A stretch of 64,000 nucleotides of DNA from positions 1 through 64,000 of the forward strand of contig JANXVH010000130.1 in assembly GCA_025351765.1 (NCBI GenBank), given 5' to 3'. Shown in pieces: positions 26,039-35,129 of this stretch (its first letter is position 1; each line of letters opens with the position of its first letter). The position numbers and the translations under genes are program-made. A model generated the notes under the pieces. The model ran no database searches and was not told the origin of the DNA. It saw only the letters and a program-made list of their open reading frames with translations. Source of the stretch: Pedobacter sp. (GTDB taxonomy: Bacteria; Bacteroidota; Bacteroidia; Sphingobacteriales; Sphingobacteriaceae).

Positions 26039-28096
26039 ATGACAAAAAAGAAAATACCTTTTTTAAACAGAGAAATCAGTTGGTTGTATTTTAACGACCG
26101 GGTTTTACAAGAAGCGGCGGATGAAACCGTCCCTTTAATAGAACGGATAAAGTTTTTATCTATTTTTTCTTCTAATCTGGAAGAATTTTATCGCGTGCGG
26201 GTGGCTACAATGAATAGGTTATCCAACCTTAATGATAAAGCTAAAGAACTATTAGGTTTCAATCCAAAAAGAGTACTCAATGAAATCAAAAATATAGTAG
26301 TAAAGCAAGAGCGCAAATTTGAACAATTATTTCAGGCAACCCTGATCAATGAGCTTGCACAAAACAGAATATTTATCCTCAATGAAACGCAGCTTAACGT
26401 GGCCAGAGGAGAGTTTGTGAGAAACCATTTCAGGGATAAGATACTTTCAAATCTAGTGCCTATAATGCTGGATATGGATAAGCCTTTTCCAGAATTGAAG
26501 GATAGATATCTATATTTTTTTGTAAGACTATCCAGGTCTTCTTCAAAGAAAAATGAGAAATATGCATTGATAGAATTACCTAACGATTTGCCAAGGTTTC
26601 TTGTTTTACCGGAAACAAACGGTTTAAAATTTATTATCCTTGCGGAGGACATTATCAAATACTGTCTTGATGATATTTTCTATGTCTTTAACTACGATGT
26701 TCTTGATGCCTTTAGCATACAATTAACAAGAGATGCCGAGCTGGACATTGATAAAAATGTGAGCGATAAATTTGTTGATGAGCTTAAGGCCAGTTTGGAT
26801 AAACGAAAGAAGGGTAAGCCAATGCGTTTATTATATGATACAGAGATGCCATTTGAGATGCTCACTGTTCTTGTTACCAAAATGAAGATAGAAGCAGAAA
26901 GTCTGATTCCCGGCAACCGGTATCATAAATTTGGTGATTTTATTGCTTTTCCAAACGTAGGAGGTAAGGAGTTGGAATATGCACCTAACGTTCCCTTAAA
27001 AGTCTCTGGCCTGCACCGTACAGAAAGCATTTTTAATAAATTACAGGAACGAGATTTCCTAATCAATTTACCCTACCAGTCTTATGACTATATTATACTT
27101 TTTTTAAGAGAGGCGGCAATAGATCCTAAGGTTACAGAAATTCACATCACATTATACCGTTTGGCAGAAAATTCAAGGGTGATTAATGCTTTAATTAATG
27201 CTGCAAAAAATGGCAAGAAAGTACATTGCCTGGTAGAATTAAAGGCTAGGTTTGATGAGCAGGCAAATATTTTCTGGACCAGCAGGTTACTTGAAGAAGG
27301 CATATCTGTAAACTACGGTTTAAATGATTATAAGGTCCATTCTAAAATATGCTTGGTTAAAAGAATAGAAAAGGGCAGGTCTAAGTATTATGCTAATTTA
27401 GCAACAGGTAATTTTAATGAAAAAACAGCTAAATTATATTGTGATCATAGCATATTTACGGCAAAAAAAGAGATCACTAATGATCTTCTAAAGCTTTTCG
27501 GGGCACTTAATAAAAAAAATGTAACAAAAGGTTTTAAGCATCTGATCGTATCACCTCTGGAATCCAGAAATAAGATCTATGGCCTTATTGAACGTGAAAT
27601 AAAAATCGCAAAACAAGGAAAACCTGCCTATATGATATTGAAAGTAAATAGTTTGGCAGATGAAGGCATTGTAGAAAAGCTTTATGAAGCTAGTAATGGT
27701 GGGGTTAAAATTAAGTTGATTGTTAGAGGCATTTGTACACTAGTGCCTGGTATTGAAGGATTTAGTGAAAACATTACGGTAATTAGCATAATAGATAAAT
27801 TTTTAGAACATGCCCGGGTTTTTATCTTTGGTAACGGGGGTAAAGAAGAAATGTTCCTTTCATCGGCCGATTTGATGAGCCGTAATTTTGAGCACAGGGT
27901 GGAGGTTGGTTTTCCAGTTTTAGATGTAGAGGTGCAACAGGAAATAAGAGACATCATAGAGTTCCAATTACAAGATAATGTAAAAGCTAGAGACATCACA
28001 AAAACCAACAGCAATAAATACCATAGGAACCGCATAAGTACTAAAATTAGGGCTCAGGTTCAAACCTATAACTACCTTAAAAATAAACACCAATAA
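26039..28096 (+). CDS. ppk1: Polyphosphate kinase 1
   Basis: The enzyme reversibly transfers the gamma-phosphate of ATP to polyphosphate through a phosphohistidine. The 685 residues begin with the conserved FLNREISWLYFNDRVL and SIFSSNLEEFYRVRV segments. His434 in VHSKICLV is the expected phosphorylated histidine, with TGNFNEKTAKLYCDH (His470) providing the second conserved histidine and the phospholipase-D-like fold. The ppx gene follows after 5 bases, the classical arrangement of synthesis and degradation. Confidence 0.96.
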   Translation: MTKKKIPFLNREISWLYFNDRVLQEAADETVPLIERIKFLSIFSSNLEEFYRVRVATMNRLSNLNDKAKELLGFNPKRVLNEIKNIVVKQERKFEQLFQATLINELAQNRIFILNETQLNVARGEFVRNHFRDKILSNLVPIMLDMDKPFPELKDRYLYFFVRLSRSSSKKNEKYALIELPNDLPRFLVLPETNGLKFIILAEDIIKYCLDDIFYVFNYDVLDAFSIQLTRDAELDIDKNVSDKFVDELKASLDKRKKGKPMRLLYDTEMPFEMLTVLVTKMKIEAESLIPGNRYHKFGDFIAFPNVGGKELEYAPNVPLKVSGLHRTESIFNKLQERDFLINLPYQSYDYIILFLREAAIDPKVTEIHITLYRLAENSRVINALINAAKNGKKVHCLVELKARFDEQANIFWTSRLLEEGISVNYGLNDYKVHSKICLVKRIEKGRSKYYANLATGNFNEKTAKLYCDHSIFTAKKEITNDLLKLFGALNKKNVTKGFKHLIVSPLESRNKIYGLIEREIKIAKQGKPAYMILKVNSLADEGIVEKLYEASNGGVKIKLIVRGICTLVPGIEGFSENITVISIIDKFLEHARVFIFGNGGKEEMFLSSADLMSRNFEHRVEVGFPVLDVEVQQEIRDIIEFQLQDNVKARDITKTNSNKYHRNRISTKIRAQVQTYNYLKNKHQ

Positions 28097-28101
28097 AATA
28101 G

Positions 28102-28998
28102 ATGTTAAGATACGCTGCTATCGATATAGGCTCAAATGCTGTGAGGCTGCTGATTGCCGACATTTCAAAAGACGATGAAGGATTTAAATTTAAAAAGAAT
28201 ACCTTAATACGCGTTCCCCTGCGTCTGGGAGATGATGCTTTTCTTGATCACCACATCTCCGATAAAAAGGTAGGTGATCTTCAGAAAACCATGTTGGCCT
28301 TTAAAAACCTGATGGATGTTTATGGCGTTTCAAAATACCTTGCTTGTGCCACTTCTGCCATGCGGGAAGCCGGGAACGGAGCCGAAATTATAAAGAAAGT
28401 GAAGGAATATGCTAATGTTGATCTGGAGATTATAGAAGGGCAGCGTGAGGCAAATATCATCTATGCCAATCATATAGAAGAAAACCTGGATGCTAAAAAA
28501 AGCTACCTCTACATTGATGTTGGTGGGGGTAGTACAGAGCTTTCAGTATTTGTAAATAAAGTACCTGTAGCTTCCAAATCTTTTGATATTGGAACAATTC
28601 GAATCCTGGATAATCAGGATAAGGAGGAGACATGGGATGATATGAGAAATTGGGTAAAAGAGCATACCAAAGATTTAAAAAACGTTGCCGGTATTGGTAC
28701 TGGTGGTAATATCAATAAGCTTTTTAGAATGTCTGAAGAGAAAGAAGGAATGCCGCTTCCCTACTTAAAACTGAAGGGTTTGTACAACTCGCTTAATAGC
28801 CATTCTTTGAAGGAAAGGATCAGTATTTTTGGCTTGAACCCAGACCGTGCAGACGTGATCATTCCAGCATCAGAAATATTTATTACGCTCATGAAATGGA
28901 CGGGAATTAAACAGATCTATGTACCTAAAGTCGGCATGGTAGATGGAATTATAAATTTGTTAATAGAGGAGAATCTTACTAACGCAAGCTATTTATAA
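28102..28998 (+). CDS. Ppx/GppA family exopolyphosphatase
   Basis: This is a 298-residue phosphatase of the sugar kinase/Hsp70/actin fold that removes terminal phosphate from polyphosphate or pppGpp. It shows the two P-loops of the family, AIDIGSNAVRLLIADI at the N-terminus and YIDVGGGSTELSVF near residue 140, and the catalytic-site segment ATSAMREAGNG. It is the short form lacking the C-terminal HD-like domain of longer Ppx proteins. It is coupled with ppk1 and overlaps the convergent phosphopantetheinyl transferase gene by 10 bases. Confidence 0.92.
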   Translation: MLRYAAIDIGSNAVRLLIADISKDDEGFKFKKNTLIRVPLRLGDDAFLDHHISDKKVGDLQKTMLAFKNLMDVYGVSKYLACATSAMREAGNGAEIIKKVKEYANVDLEIIEGQREANIIYANHIEENLDAKKSYLYIDVGGGSTELSVFVNKVPVASKSFDIGTIRILDNQDKEETWDDMRNWVKEHTKDLKNVAGIGTGGNINKLFRMSEEKEGMPLPYLKLKGLYNSLNSHSLKERISIFGLNPDRADVIIPASEIFITLMKWTGIKQIYVPKVGMVDGIINLLIEENLTNASYL

Positions 28999-29453
28999 AC
29001 CAACGCAAGGTACTTTCCATGATGGCTGATGGAAGACGGGTTGTTGGTTTTATAGTTCTCTGATTTGGGCGAAGTGATAGCTATACTAACAGTATTCAGT
29101 TCTTCATTTGTTAAAGCAGCTATAGTATGGATATATTCTGCTAACAGTGTACTTTTAGTAAAGTAAACCTGATTGCCATAAGTTACATTTCCAGTAGCGG
29201 TATTTTCATGAATAATCAGGTTATTGCAAATGAGTTTTACAGGGGCAAACTCTTGTAATTTATTGGTTTTAGATTCTATCTTGTAAGCAGATTCTTTCAT
29301 GGTCCAAAGCAGCCAAACCATAATATCCGGTTGTATTGCAGATGATATTAGGAATTGCTCTTCAGAAGTAAATAGTTTGTCCAAATAGCCAGGCCGTTTC
29401 CAATTGCTATCCTGTTCTGCCTGCTCCATATCTACGATATCATTGCCAATCAT
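28989..29453 (-). CDS. 4'-phosphopantetheinyl transferase of the phenolic-lipid operon
   Basis: A 154-residue enzyme of the AcpS/Sfp superfamily predicted to load phosphopantetheine onto the ACP encoded just upstream. The metal-binding and catalytic pieces are visible: GNDIVD at residues 3-8, LFTSEEQ, and WTMKESAYK (the WxxKES-AYK signature). The remaining C-terminal part is shorter and less conserved. It is the last gene of the eight-gene minus-strand operon, with a 4-base overlap to the ACP gene, which argues for a dedicated activator of that carrier protein. Confidence 0.85.
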   Translation of the reverse strand: MIGNDIVDMEQAEQDSNWKRPGYLDKLFTSEEQFLISSAIQPDIMVWLLWTMKESAYKIESKTNKLQEFAPVKLICNNLIIHENTATGNVTYGNQVYFTKSTLLAEYIHTIAALTNEELNTVSIAITSPKSENYKTNNPSSISHHGKYLALVYK

Positions 29454-29704
29454 TTCTCCTGCAATTTAGCTTCAATAATGTCCATTGCGGCACCAACGCT
29501 TAGCATTTTTTCCATGGATGTATTATCAATTACAATATCGAATTCTTCCTCAACATCTAGCACCACATCTACTAAATTGGCAGAATTTATCTTTAGGTCC
29601 TTAATGAAATCTGTGTCTTTATCAATCTTTTCCAGTGCTGCTTTATCCTGGGCATAACTCGCTACAATTGGTTTCAGTTTAGCAATAAGTTCTTCGTTAG
29701 TCAT
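29450..29704 (-). CDS. Acyl carrier protein of the phenolic-lipid operon
   Basis: This is an 84-residue carrier protein. Ser41 in DLKINSANLVDV is the expected phosphopantetheine attachment site; the surrounding INSANL replaces the DSL of housekeeping AcpP, as in specialised secondary-metabolism carriers. The flanking helices (EELIAKLKPIVASYA; VLDVEEEFDIVI) fit the four-helix ACP fold. It overlaps the ketosynthase and transferase genes on either side, so all three are translated together. Confidence 0.88.
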   Translation of the reverse strand: MTNEELIAKLKPIVASYAQDKAALEKIDKDTDFIKDLKINSANLVDVVLDVEEEFDIVIDNTSMEKMLSVGAAMDIIEAKLQEK

Positions 29705-30968
29705 ATTTTTTAAAAATTACACATGCATTTACATCTCCAAAACCAAAGTTTGCTTTTGCAATAATATTGAGGTTTTTCCTTATTAACAACTGGGGGATGG
29801 TTTCAGTGTCAATAATCTTAGTTATTTCTGGATGAAGGTCATTACAATTGATATTTGGAAATAAAAAGCCCTCTTTTAGTTGGATTACGCTAGCTACACA
29901 CTCTATACTCCCCGCTGCACTCAGGCAATGCCCCGTGGTAGATTTTAACGAGTTTATAAAAGGAAAATCTTTGCCTTTTCTTTGTAAAGCCATACTCCAG
30001 TTCTCTATTTCCAATGCATCCTTTGACGTAGCCGTCAAATGCCCATTTATTGCATCAATATCTAAAGCGTTGATCTTCGAGTTTTCCATCGCTTTTGTAA
30101 TGCAACGCTGCACTGCAATACTGTTTGGAGCCGTCATGCTTCCTGTACCCAATTGTCCGCCAGAATTAATGTTTCCACCGAGGATCTCTGCGTAGATTTT
30201 TGCCCCCCTTGCCAATGCACTCTGCAATGATTCTAATACCATTGCTCCAGCCCCGCTTCCCGGAACAAATCCACTTGCCGTTTCGCTCATAGGGCGTGAT
30301 CCAGAGGCAGGCATATCATTGTGTTTATAGGTACAAACCTTCATAGCATCAAAACCACCCCAAATAAAAGGCCCAGAGTCGCTCGTGCTACCAGCAAGCA
30401 TTCTTGTCGCACTTCCGGCTTTTATGCGCTCATAACTCATTAAAATGCTCTCTGTGCCAGTAATACATGCCGATGAGTTTGTGCTCACCTGATTGCCCAA
30501 GCCCAATTTACCACCAATGTACGCACTTACACCGCTGGCCATAGTTTGAGTAACCACGGTGCTTCCTAGTTTTCTAACGTCCAGTCCGTCAATTTTATAG
30601 ATAGATTCTCTAAACTTATCAATACCAGAGGTGCCGGTGCCAAAAATTGTCCCGCTCAACCAGTCTGGTTCTAATCCAGTATTAGGTTCAAGGCCTGCAT
30701 CACTCCAGGCCTCCATACCCGCAATAACACCATAAAGTATTCCACTGCTATTGAAATTTCTAAGCTCCAATGCTGTAAAGCAGGTATTGATTTGTAATGG
30801 GGTTAGGTTAGGTTTACCCACAATCTGACAGGAGAAGCCAAGCGCTTCCAATTGTGGGTCATGTTTAATGCCCGAAAGGCCATTTTTTATAGCATCGGTA
30901 AAATTGCTGATACCAACACCATTTGGTGCAACTACACCCAACCCGGTTATTACAACGCGGTTATCCAT
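29697..30968 (-). CDS. Beta-ketoacyl-ACP synthase of the phenolic-lipid operon
   Basis: A KAS I/II-type condensing enzyme of 423 residues with an intact Cys-His-His triad: Cys168 in SSACITG, His310 in NGHLTATSKD and His347 in TTGHCLSAAG. It would elongate acyl-ACP for the starter chain. It differs from the housekeeping FabF in this window around both active-site segments (SACITG versus SACASS; NGHLTATSKDALE versus NAHATSTGLGDVGE). It overlaps both neighbours by 8 bases. A chain-length-factor role is unlikely because the catalytic cysteine is present. Confidence 0.9.
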   Translation of the reverse strand: MDNRVVITGLGVVAPNGVGISNFTDAIKNGLSGIKHDPQLEALGFSCQIVGKPNLTPLQINTCFTALELRNFNSSGILYGVIAGMEAWSDAGLEPNTGLEPDWLSGTIFGTGTSGIDKFRESIYKIDGLDVRKLGSTVVTQTMASGVSAYIGGKLGLGNQVSTNSSACITGTESILMSYERIKAGSATRMLAGSTSDSGPFIWGGFDAMKVCTYKHNDMPASGSRPMSETASGFVPGSGAGAMVLESLQSALARGAKIYAEILGGNINSGGQLGTGSMTAPNSIAVQRCITKAMENSKINALDIDAINGHLTATSKDALEIENWSMALQRKGKDFPFINSLKSTTGHCLSAAGSIECVASVIQLKEGFLFPNINCNDLHPEITKIIDTETIPQLLIRKNLNIIAKANFGFGDVNACVIFKKYD

Positions 30969-31407
30969 TCATTTTATTAGTAACCATGCCCGCAATTGTT
31001 CCTTTGCAAACTACTTCTCCAGCTTGGTTAGTCATCTGTACGGTGCAATTCAGTTTTTTAAAACGGAAATATATTTTTTCGGCTTGTACGGTTACTTTCT
31101 CGCCAGGAAATACCGGCTTCAGAAAATCTATAGCGGTTGATGTTAGCATAACATGGCCAGGTAACCCATTTTCGGCACTTCCTGATAGATAGATGCCAAG
31201 GCATACCAATCCAATCTGCGCCATTGTTTCTGTTAAAATTACTCCCGGAGTAACGGGATTGTTTTTGAAATGACCTTTGTAAAAATCCAAAGAAGGACTA
31301 AATGTAAAGGTGCCAATTACTTTATGCTCATCTAATTCCAACAGTTCATCTACAAATAAAAAAGGGCTGCTATAGGGCAGATGTACTAGAACTTCGTCTT
31401 TATTCAT
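30961..31407 (-). CDS. FabZ-like 3-hydroxyacyl-ACP dehydratase of the phenolic-lipid operon
   Basis: A hot-dog fold dehydratase of 148 residues. The catalytic histidine (His46 in YKGHFKNNPVTPG) and glutamate (Glu60 in LTETMAQIG) occupy the FabZ/FabA positions. The HF..NPV.PGV.L.E.MAQ pattern marks the central helix. It should remove water from 3-hydroxyacyl-ACP between the ketoreductase and enoyl-reductase steps. It overlaps the ketosynthase gene by 8 bases. Confidence 0.85.
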   Translation of the reverse strand: MNKDEVLVHLPYSSPFLFVDELLELDEHKVIGTFTFSPSLDFYKGHFKNNPVTPGVILTETMAQIGLVCLGIYLSGSAENGLPGHVMLTSTAIDFLKPVFPGEKVTVQAEKIYFRFKKLNCTVQMTNQAGEVVCKGTIAGMVTNKMNG

Positions 31408-31436
31408 CGGTTATATTTTGCTTAAAAATAGGTTTT

Positions 31437-32234
31437 TTAGTTAATTTGTTCGCCCCCGTCAACCGGAATTATTGCACCGTTAATCCAGGCAGCTTCGTCT
31501 TTACATAACAGGAACACAATGTTTGCCACATCTTCCGGTAAAGTAAGTCTTTTAAAAGGATTTCTTTTTAAAGTATAATTTAAAAGCGCTTCATTTCCAG
31601 GAATCATTCTCAGCGATCTGGTATCCGTAACGCCGGGCTGGATACAGTTGGTTCTAATGCCTATAGGAGCAAATTCCAATGCCATGCTTCTGCTCAGTGT
31701 TTCTAGTGTTGCTTTTGCAACTGATACAGCAGCATAGTTCTTCCAGGCTTTTTTACTACCCTCACTCGTAAAAGAAAGTATCCTGGCATCGGTAGCAAAT
31801 AGATCAAGAGAAATGGCTTCCTTTGCCCAATCGTACAAGCTAAGCGCCATATTCTGTAAAGTAATCAGAAAATCGTTATTGTTGAGTTCTATGCCTCCAA
31901 TTGCCAGCATTTGTTTTAGGTTACCTTTTGCAACGCTATGCAATAAGCACCTTACCCGGCCTTTATTTCCCATTTCTACCTTTAGATCAGTCAATGCTTC
32001 TAATCTTTTTACATCGTTTAGGATGTCTATATTGTACGTAAGCAGTTTTACTCCAAGTGCTCGTATGTGGTTAAATGATTCATTTATTGCCTCCATTTCT
32101 GAACGGGTATTTCGGTGAATGATACAAATGTTCATTCCGTGAGCAGCAAGTTTCCTGGCAGATGCAAGGCCTAAACCGGTACTGCCTCCAAGTATAATTG
32201 CCCAATATTGAGGGGCTTCAAATTCCTTTACCAT
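31437..32234 (-). CDS. SDR-family enoyl-ACP reductase (FabL-like)
   Basis: A short-chain dehydrogenase of 265 residues with the NAD(P)-binding GGSTGLGLASA near residue 16. The active-site spacing is Tyr167-x6-Lys174 (YAAVSVAK), the spacing of FabI/FabL enoyl reductases and not the Y-x3-K of ketoreductases. SVAKGNL, the ASN-like region and the NCIQPGVTDTRSLRMIP segment also resemble Bacillus FabL. The best reading is reduction of enoyl-ACP in the dedicated fatty acid pathway. A ketoreductase is not encoded here and could come from housekeeping fabG. It overlaps the PKS gene by 7 bases. Confidence 0.75.
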   Translation of the reverse strand: MVKEFEAPQYWAIILGGSTGLGLASARKLAAHGMNICIIHRNTRSEMEAINESFNHIRALGVKLLTYNIDILNDVKRLEALTDLKVEMGNKGRVRCLLHSVAKGNLKQMLAIGGIELNNNDFLITLQNMALSLYDWAKEAISLDLFATDARILSFTSEGSKKAWKNYAAVSVAKATLETLSRSMALEFAPIGIRTNCIQPGVTDTRSLRMIPGNEALLNYTLKRNPFKRLTLPEDVANIVFLLCKDEAAWINGAIIPVDGGEQIN

Positions 32235-33292
32235 TTAAGCAATAATCGCTGTGCAGAAAACCCCGGGCCAAAACTCAGCATCAACCCATGCTCACCTTTC
32301 TTTGGGTAACTGTCCATAACTCGCTCTAAAACATAGAAAACCGTGGCGCTAGACATGTTGCCATACAGGTTTAATACCGCTTTAGTGTCGTTGATGTTTT
32401 TACCAAGAGCACCGAAAAGTGACTCAACAATTTGCACTATTTTTTTACCACCGGGATGAAAGATCAAATGATCAATATCAGTAATGGATAAGTTGTTTTT
32501 CTTTAAAAAAGGATGGATGATGTCTGGAAAATGACTTTCAATCGTATCAGGAACGGCAACATCCAATATCATTTTAAGTCCGGAGTTGGTTAGCTTAAAT
32601 CCCATCATTTGTTCCGCATCATAGAAATGATACATTTCTCCAGCAACCAATTCAGGGCCTTCATCACTGGCAACAGAGCTCAGCATAACACAAGCTACTC
32701 CGTCTCCAAATATAGCTGCACTTACCATATTGGCCATAGAGAAATCGTCAAGCTGTAAGGTCGCCGTGGGCGATTCATAAGCAACTACAGCAGCGCGCTT
32801 CCCAGGGTTCGATTTCAGAAAGTTTAACGCATAAATCATTCCAGACACCCCTGCAGCACAACCCATTTCAGTTACCGGCAACCTCATGATGTCTTGTTTT
32901 AATCCAAGCGTATTAATTAAGTACGCATCAAGTGAGGGGATCATAATACCGGTACAGCTTACTGTTATGATGAAATCTAAATCTTGGGGCTCCCAGTTTG
33001 CCTTTTGCAGACCATTATTGAGGCATTCGGCCGATAGCTTTAAGCCTTCTTTTATGTAAATATCGTTGCGTTCCTCAAATGAGGCTTTAGTGAAAACATC
33101 AGCTGGCGGCATAATAGAATATCTTTTGCCAACGCCTGCATTTTCAAATATTTTTTTTACTTTCCTTATAAAACGGTCTTCCTGACCATGGAGCCAGGCA
33201 TCCAGAAACGGTAGTATTTCTTCGGTTGTTCGAGAAAACTCAGGTAGTACTTTTGAAACAGATTTGATTTTTACAGGTGTGCCATAGCTCAT
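32228..33292 (-). CDS. Type III polyketide synthase
   Basis: This homodimeric thiolase-fold enzyme of the chalcone/stilbene synthase family, 354 residues from the ATG at 33292, extends an acyl starter with malonyl-CoA and cyclises the chain to a pyrone or resorcinol. The triad is intact: Cys145 (EMGCAAGVSG), His279 (FHPGGKK) and Asn312 (LYGNMSS), and the C-terminal loop SFGPGFS is present. The start at 33292 gives a 4-base ATGA overlap with the methyltransferase gene; upstream in-frame codons to 33334 would overlap 46 bases. The context, with its own ACP and reductive enzymes, points to a long-chain fatty acyl starter. Confidence 0.92.
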   Translation of the reverse strand: MSYGTPVKIKSVSKVLPEFSRTTEEILPFLDAWLHGQEDRFIRKVKKIFENAGVGKRYSIMPPADVFTKASFEERNDIYIKEGLKLSAECLNNGLQKANWEPQDLDFIITVSCTGIMIPSLDAYLINTLGLKQDIMRLPVTEMGCAAGVSGMIYALNFLKSNPGKRAAVVAYESPTATLQLDDFSMANMVSAAIFGDGVACVMLSSVASDEGPELVAGEMYHFYDAEQMMGFKLTNSGLKMILDVAVPDTIESHFPDIIHPFLKKNNLSITDIDHLIFHPGGKKIVQIVESLFGALGKNINDTKAVLNLYGNMSSATVFYVLERVMDSYPKKGEHGLMLSFGPGFSAQRLLLKW

Positions 33293-34002
33293 ACAGAAGG
33301 GATTATCCATTGGTAACGGAATGCCCATCGCCAACGCAAAATATGTTTATCAATATCTAAACGGTCTGCATAGTGCATAATGTCATTCATTTTAAATCCC
33401 CTCAAAATAGAAACCAGGCCGTCTTGTTTGGACATCCTATTGAGTCTGAAAACGCCACATACTATCATAAATAAATAATAAGCCACTCGGCTTCTGTGAA
33501 GGTCATTAATTACAATTCCCATTATTGCCTGCTTTCTAAAGCCGCTAAGTAGCCTTAAAATTTCATCATCTTTAAAATGATGAAGGGTTAAGGTACATAA
33601 GATAACATCAAAATGCCTTTCTTGTTTAAGCTCTTTAAAAATATCTGCACAAATAAAACTAACGTTTGGATATTGTTTAGAGCAGGCTATAGCATGATTA
33701 ATGGTATATTGGTTGGCATCCATCCCTATCAGCTTAAACCTAAGCCCTTTATCAAGCCCATAATCTGCTAAAGCCCTTAACATATCACCATTACCGCATC
33801 CTACATCAAGAATACTAATCTCTGAGAACTTGCTTTTGTCTTTAATCAGTAGCTCAACTCCCTCAATAGTAACCTTATTGCCGCCAAGCAACCGGTTAAT
33901 GTCCGCTATTTTATTTAAAGCATCTTTTAAGACCTCCCCCTCTAAAGAAAAATCATCCATTATTTCGGGAGCGTCGCTCCTAAATTTGGTATCTACAGGC
34001 AT
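33289..34002 (-). CDS. Class I SAM-dependent methyltransferase of the phenolic-lipid operon
   Basis: A 237-residue methyltransferase with the SAM-binding motif LDVGCGNGDML (about residues 72-82), an acidic residue ending the next strand (GMDAN), and the post-II motif ILCTLTLHHF. It probably methylates a hydroxyl or ring carbon of the polyketide product. It overlaps the FAD oxidoreductase gene by 1 base and the PKS gene by 4 bases. In Streptomyces griseus a type III PKS, a methyltransferase and a flavoprotein are likewise grouped (srsA-srsB-srsC) in phenolic-lipid synthesis, although the methyltransferase families may differ. Confidence 0.85.
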   Translation of the reverse strand: MPVDTKFRSDAPEIMDDFSLEGEVLKDALNKIADINRLLGGNKVTIEGVELLIKDKSKFSEISILDVGCGNGDMLRALADYGLDKGLRFKLIGMDANQYTINHAIACSKQYPNVSFICADIFKELKQERHFDVILCTLTLHHFKDDEILRLLSGFRKQAIMGIVINDLHRSRVAYYLFMIVCGVFRLNRMSKQDGLVSILRGFKMNDIMHYADRLDIDKHILRWRWAFRYQWIIPSV

Positions 34003-35129
34003 TATATATTCGGTTTTCCGTGCGTATTTCTAATAATGATTCGCAATAGGGGCGGAAATTTAGTTAATAGAAGCAACAAAATATTGAATAACTTTCGTTT
34101 TCTTATAATTTTTGATAAAATTCTGCCAATACGCAACCTATGTTGAAAGTTTGATTTCCAGATTGCGCTATATTTCTGATCCAATAAATCCCTTGTTTTA
34201 ATATTGCCGTTTAAGAATTGATTGCATACCTCAGCACAAATTTTAGCGCTATGTATAGCCATTGCCATACCATTTCCACATAAGGGGTGTATTAGTCCGG
34301 CGGTATCACCAATCATCAATATATGGTTCACCACCTGTTCTTTTTTTGCAAAAGAGATCTGGCTAATACTTAGGGGTTCAGCAAATACCGGTTTAAAGGT
34401 TTCAAAAATCTGTTTAAGATGTGGATTTTTGTACATCACCTTTCGTTGAAAGTCGTCTATGTTTTTGCAGGCTTTAAAATGTTTATATTCCGTCAGGTAG
34501 CAAATATTTACCAGGTTATCTTCAACCTTTGAAACGCCACAATAACCTCCATTAAAAAGATGTAACGATACCATATATTGATCTATATTACCCCTATAAT
34601 GTCCTTTAATTGCAAGCCAAGGCGATTTTTTAGTAATAAATTTACGGTTAAGTCTTTGGTCTATCGCCGTCCGTTTTCCAAAAGCCCCAATAACGAGTGC
34701 AGTCTCAATTGTGCCGTTTCTTTGTGTAGATACAGAGAATTGTTCATCTAAAAAAACTATATTCTCTACAGTATCTGTAATGATCCGGCAGCCGGCAAGC
34801 AACACCTTTTGATAAATAAAATTATCTATAGTAAACCTGCTAATGCCAAAGCCCCCTAGCGGTAGTTTGCAATTTATAATGGCGCCATTAGGCGTAGAGA
34901 GGGAGAATTCAGAAATTTCCGCAGGCTCCAAAATGTCAATATCAAGCGTTAGTGAATCTAAATAAGAGCGTACCTCATTCGAAATAAATTCTCCACACAC
35001 TTTATGCTGCGGATAAACATTTTTTTCAATTAACATTACCGATTTTCCTCTTTTAAGGAGGTCCATCGCACAAACTAATCCTGCAAGGCCGCCCCCAATA
35101 ATTATAACCTCTTCTTTGGGTGTCGTCAT
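34002..35129 (-). CDS. FAD-dependent oxidoreductase/monooxygenase of the phenolic-lipid operon
   Basis: A flavoprotein of about 375 residues of the UbiH/geranylgeranyl-reductase-like group. The dinucleotide motif GGGLAGL is near the N-terminus (VIIIGGGLAGLVCAMDLL), EKNVYPQHKVCGEFIS matches the second motif of the family, and GDTAGLIHPLCGNGMAMA is the flavin-binding GD motif. The likely job is hydroxylation or oxidation of the resorcinol ring. The ATG at 35129 is preferred to the one at 35159, which adds ten residues without family character. It heads the eight-gene operon. Confidence 0.82.
   Translation of the reverse strand: MTTPKEEVIIIGGGLAGLVCAMDLLKRGKSVMLIEKNVYPQHKVCGEFISNEVRSYLDSLTLDIDILEPAEISEFSLSTPNGAIINCKLPLGGFGISRFTIDNFIYQKVLLAGCRIITDTVENIVFLDEQFSVSTQRNGTIETALVIGAFGKRTAIDQRLNRKFITKKSPWLAIKGHYRGNIDQYMVSLHLFNGGYCGVSKVEDNLVNICYLTEYKHFKACKNIDDFQRKVMYKNPHLKQIFETFKPVFAEPLSISQISFAKKEQVVNHILMIGDTAGLIHPLCGNGMAMAIHSAKICAEVCNQFLNGNIKTRDLLDQKYSAIWKSNFQHRLRIGRILSKIIRKRKLFNILLLLLTKFPPLLRIIIRNTHGKPNI

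Noticed and set aside
33293..33334. Longer type III PKS start
   Set aside because: It would overlap the methyltransferase gene by 46 bases, whereas the ATG at 33292 gives a normal ATGA overlap.
28989..35129. Flexirubin/dialkylresorcinol (darA-darB) or aryl polyene cluster
   Set aside because: The ring-forming enzyme is a type III PKS of the chalcone-synthase family, not a DarA/DarB pair, and no ammonia-lyase or acyltransferase genes are present.
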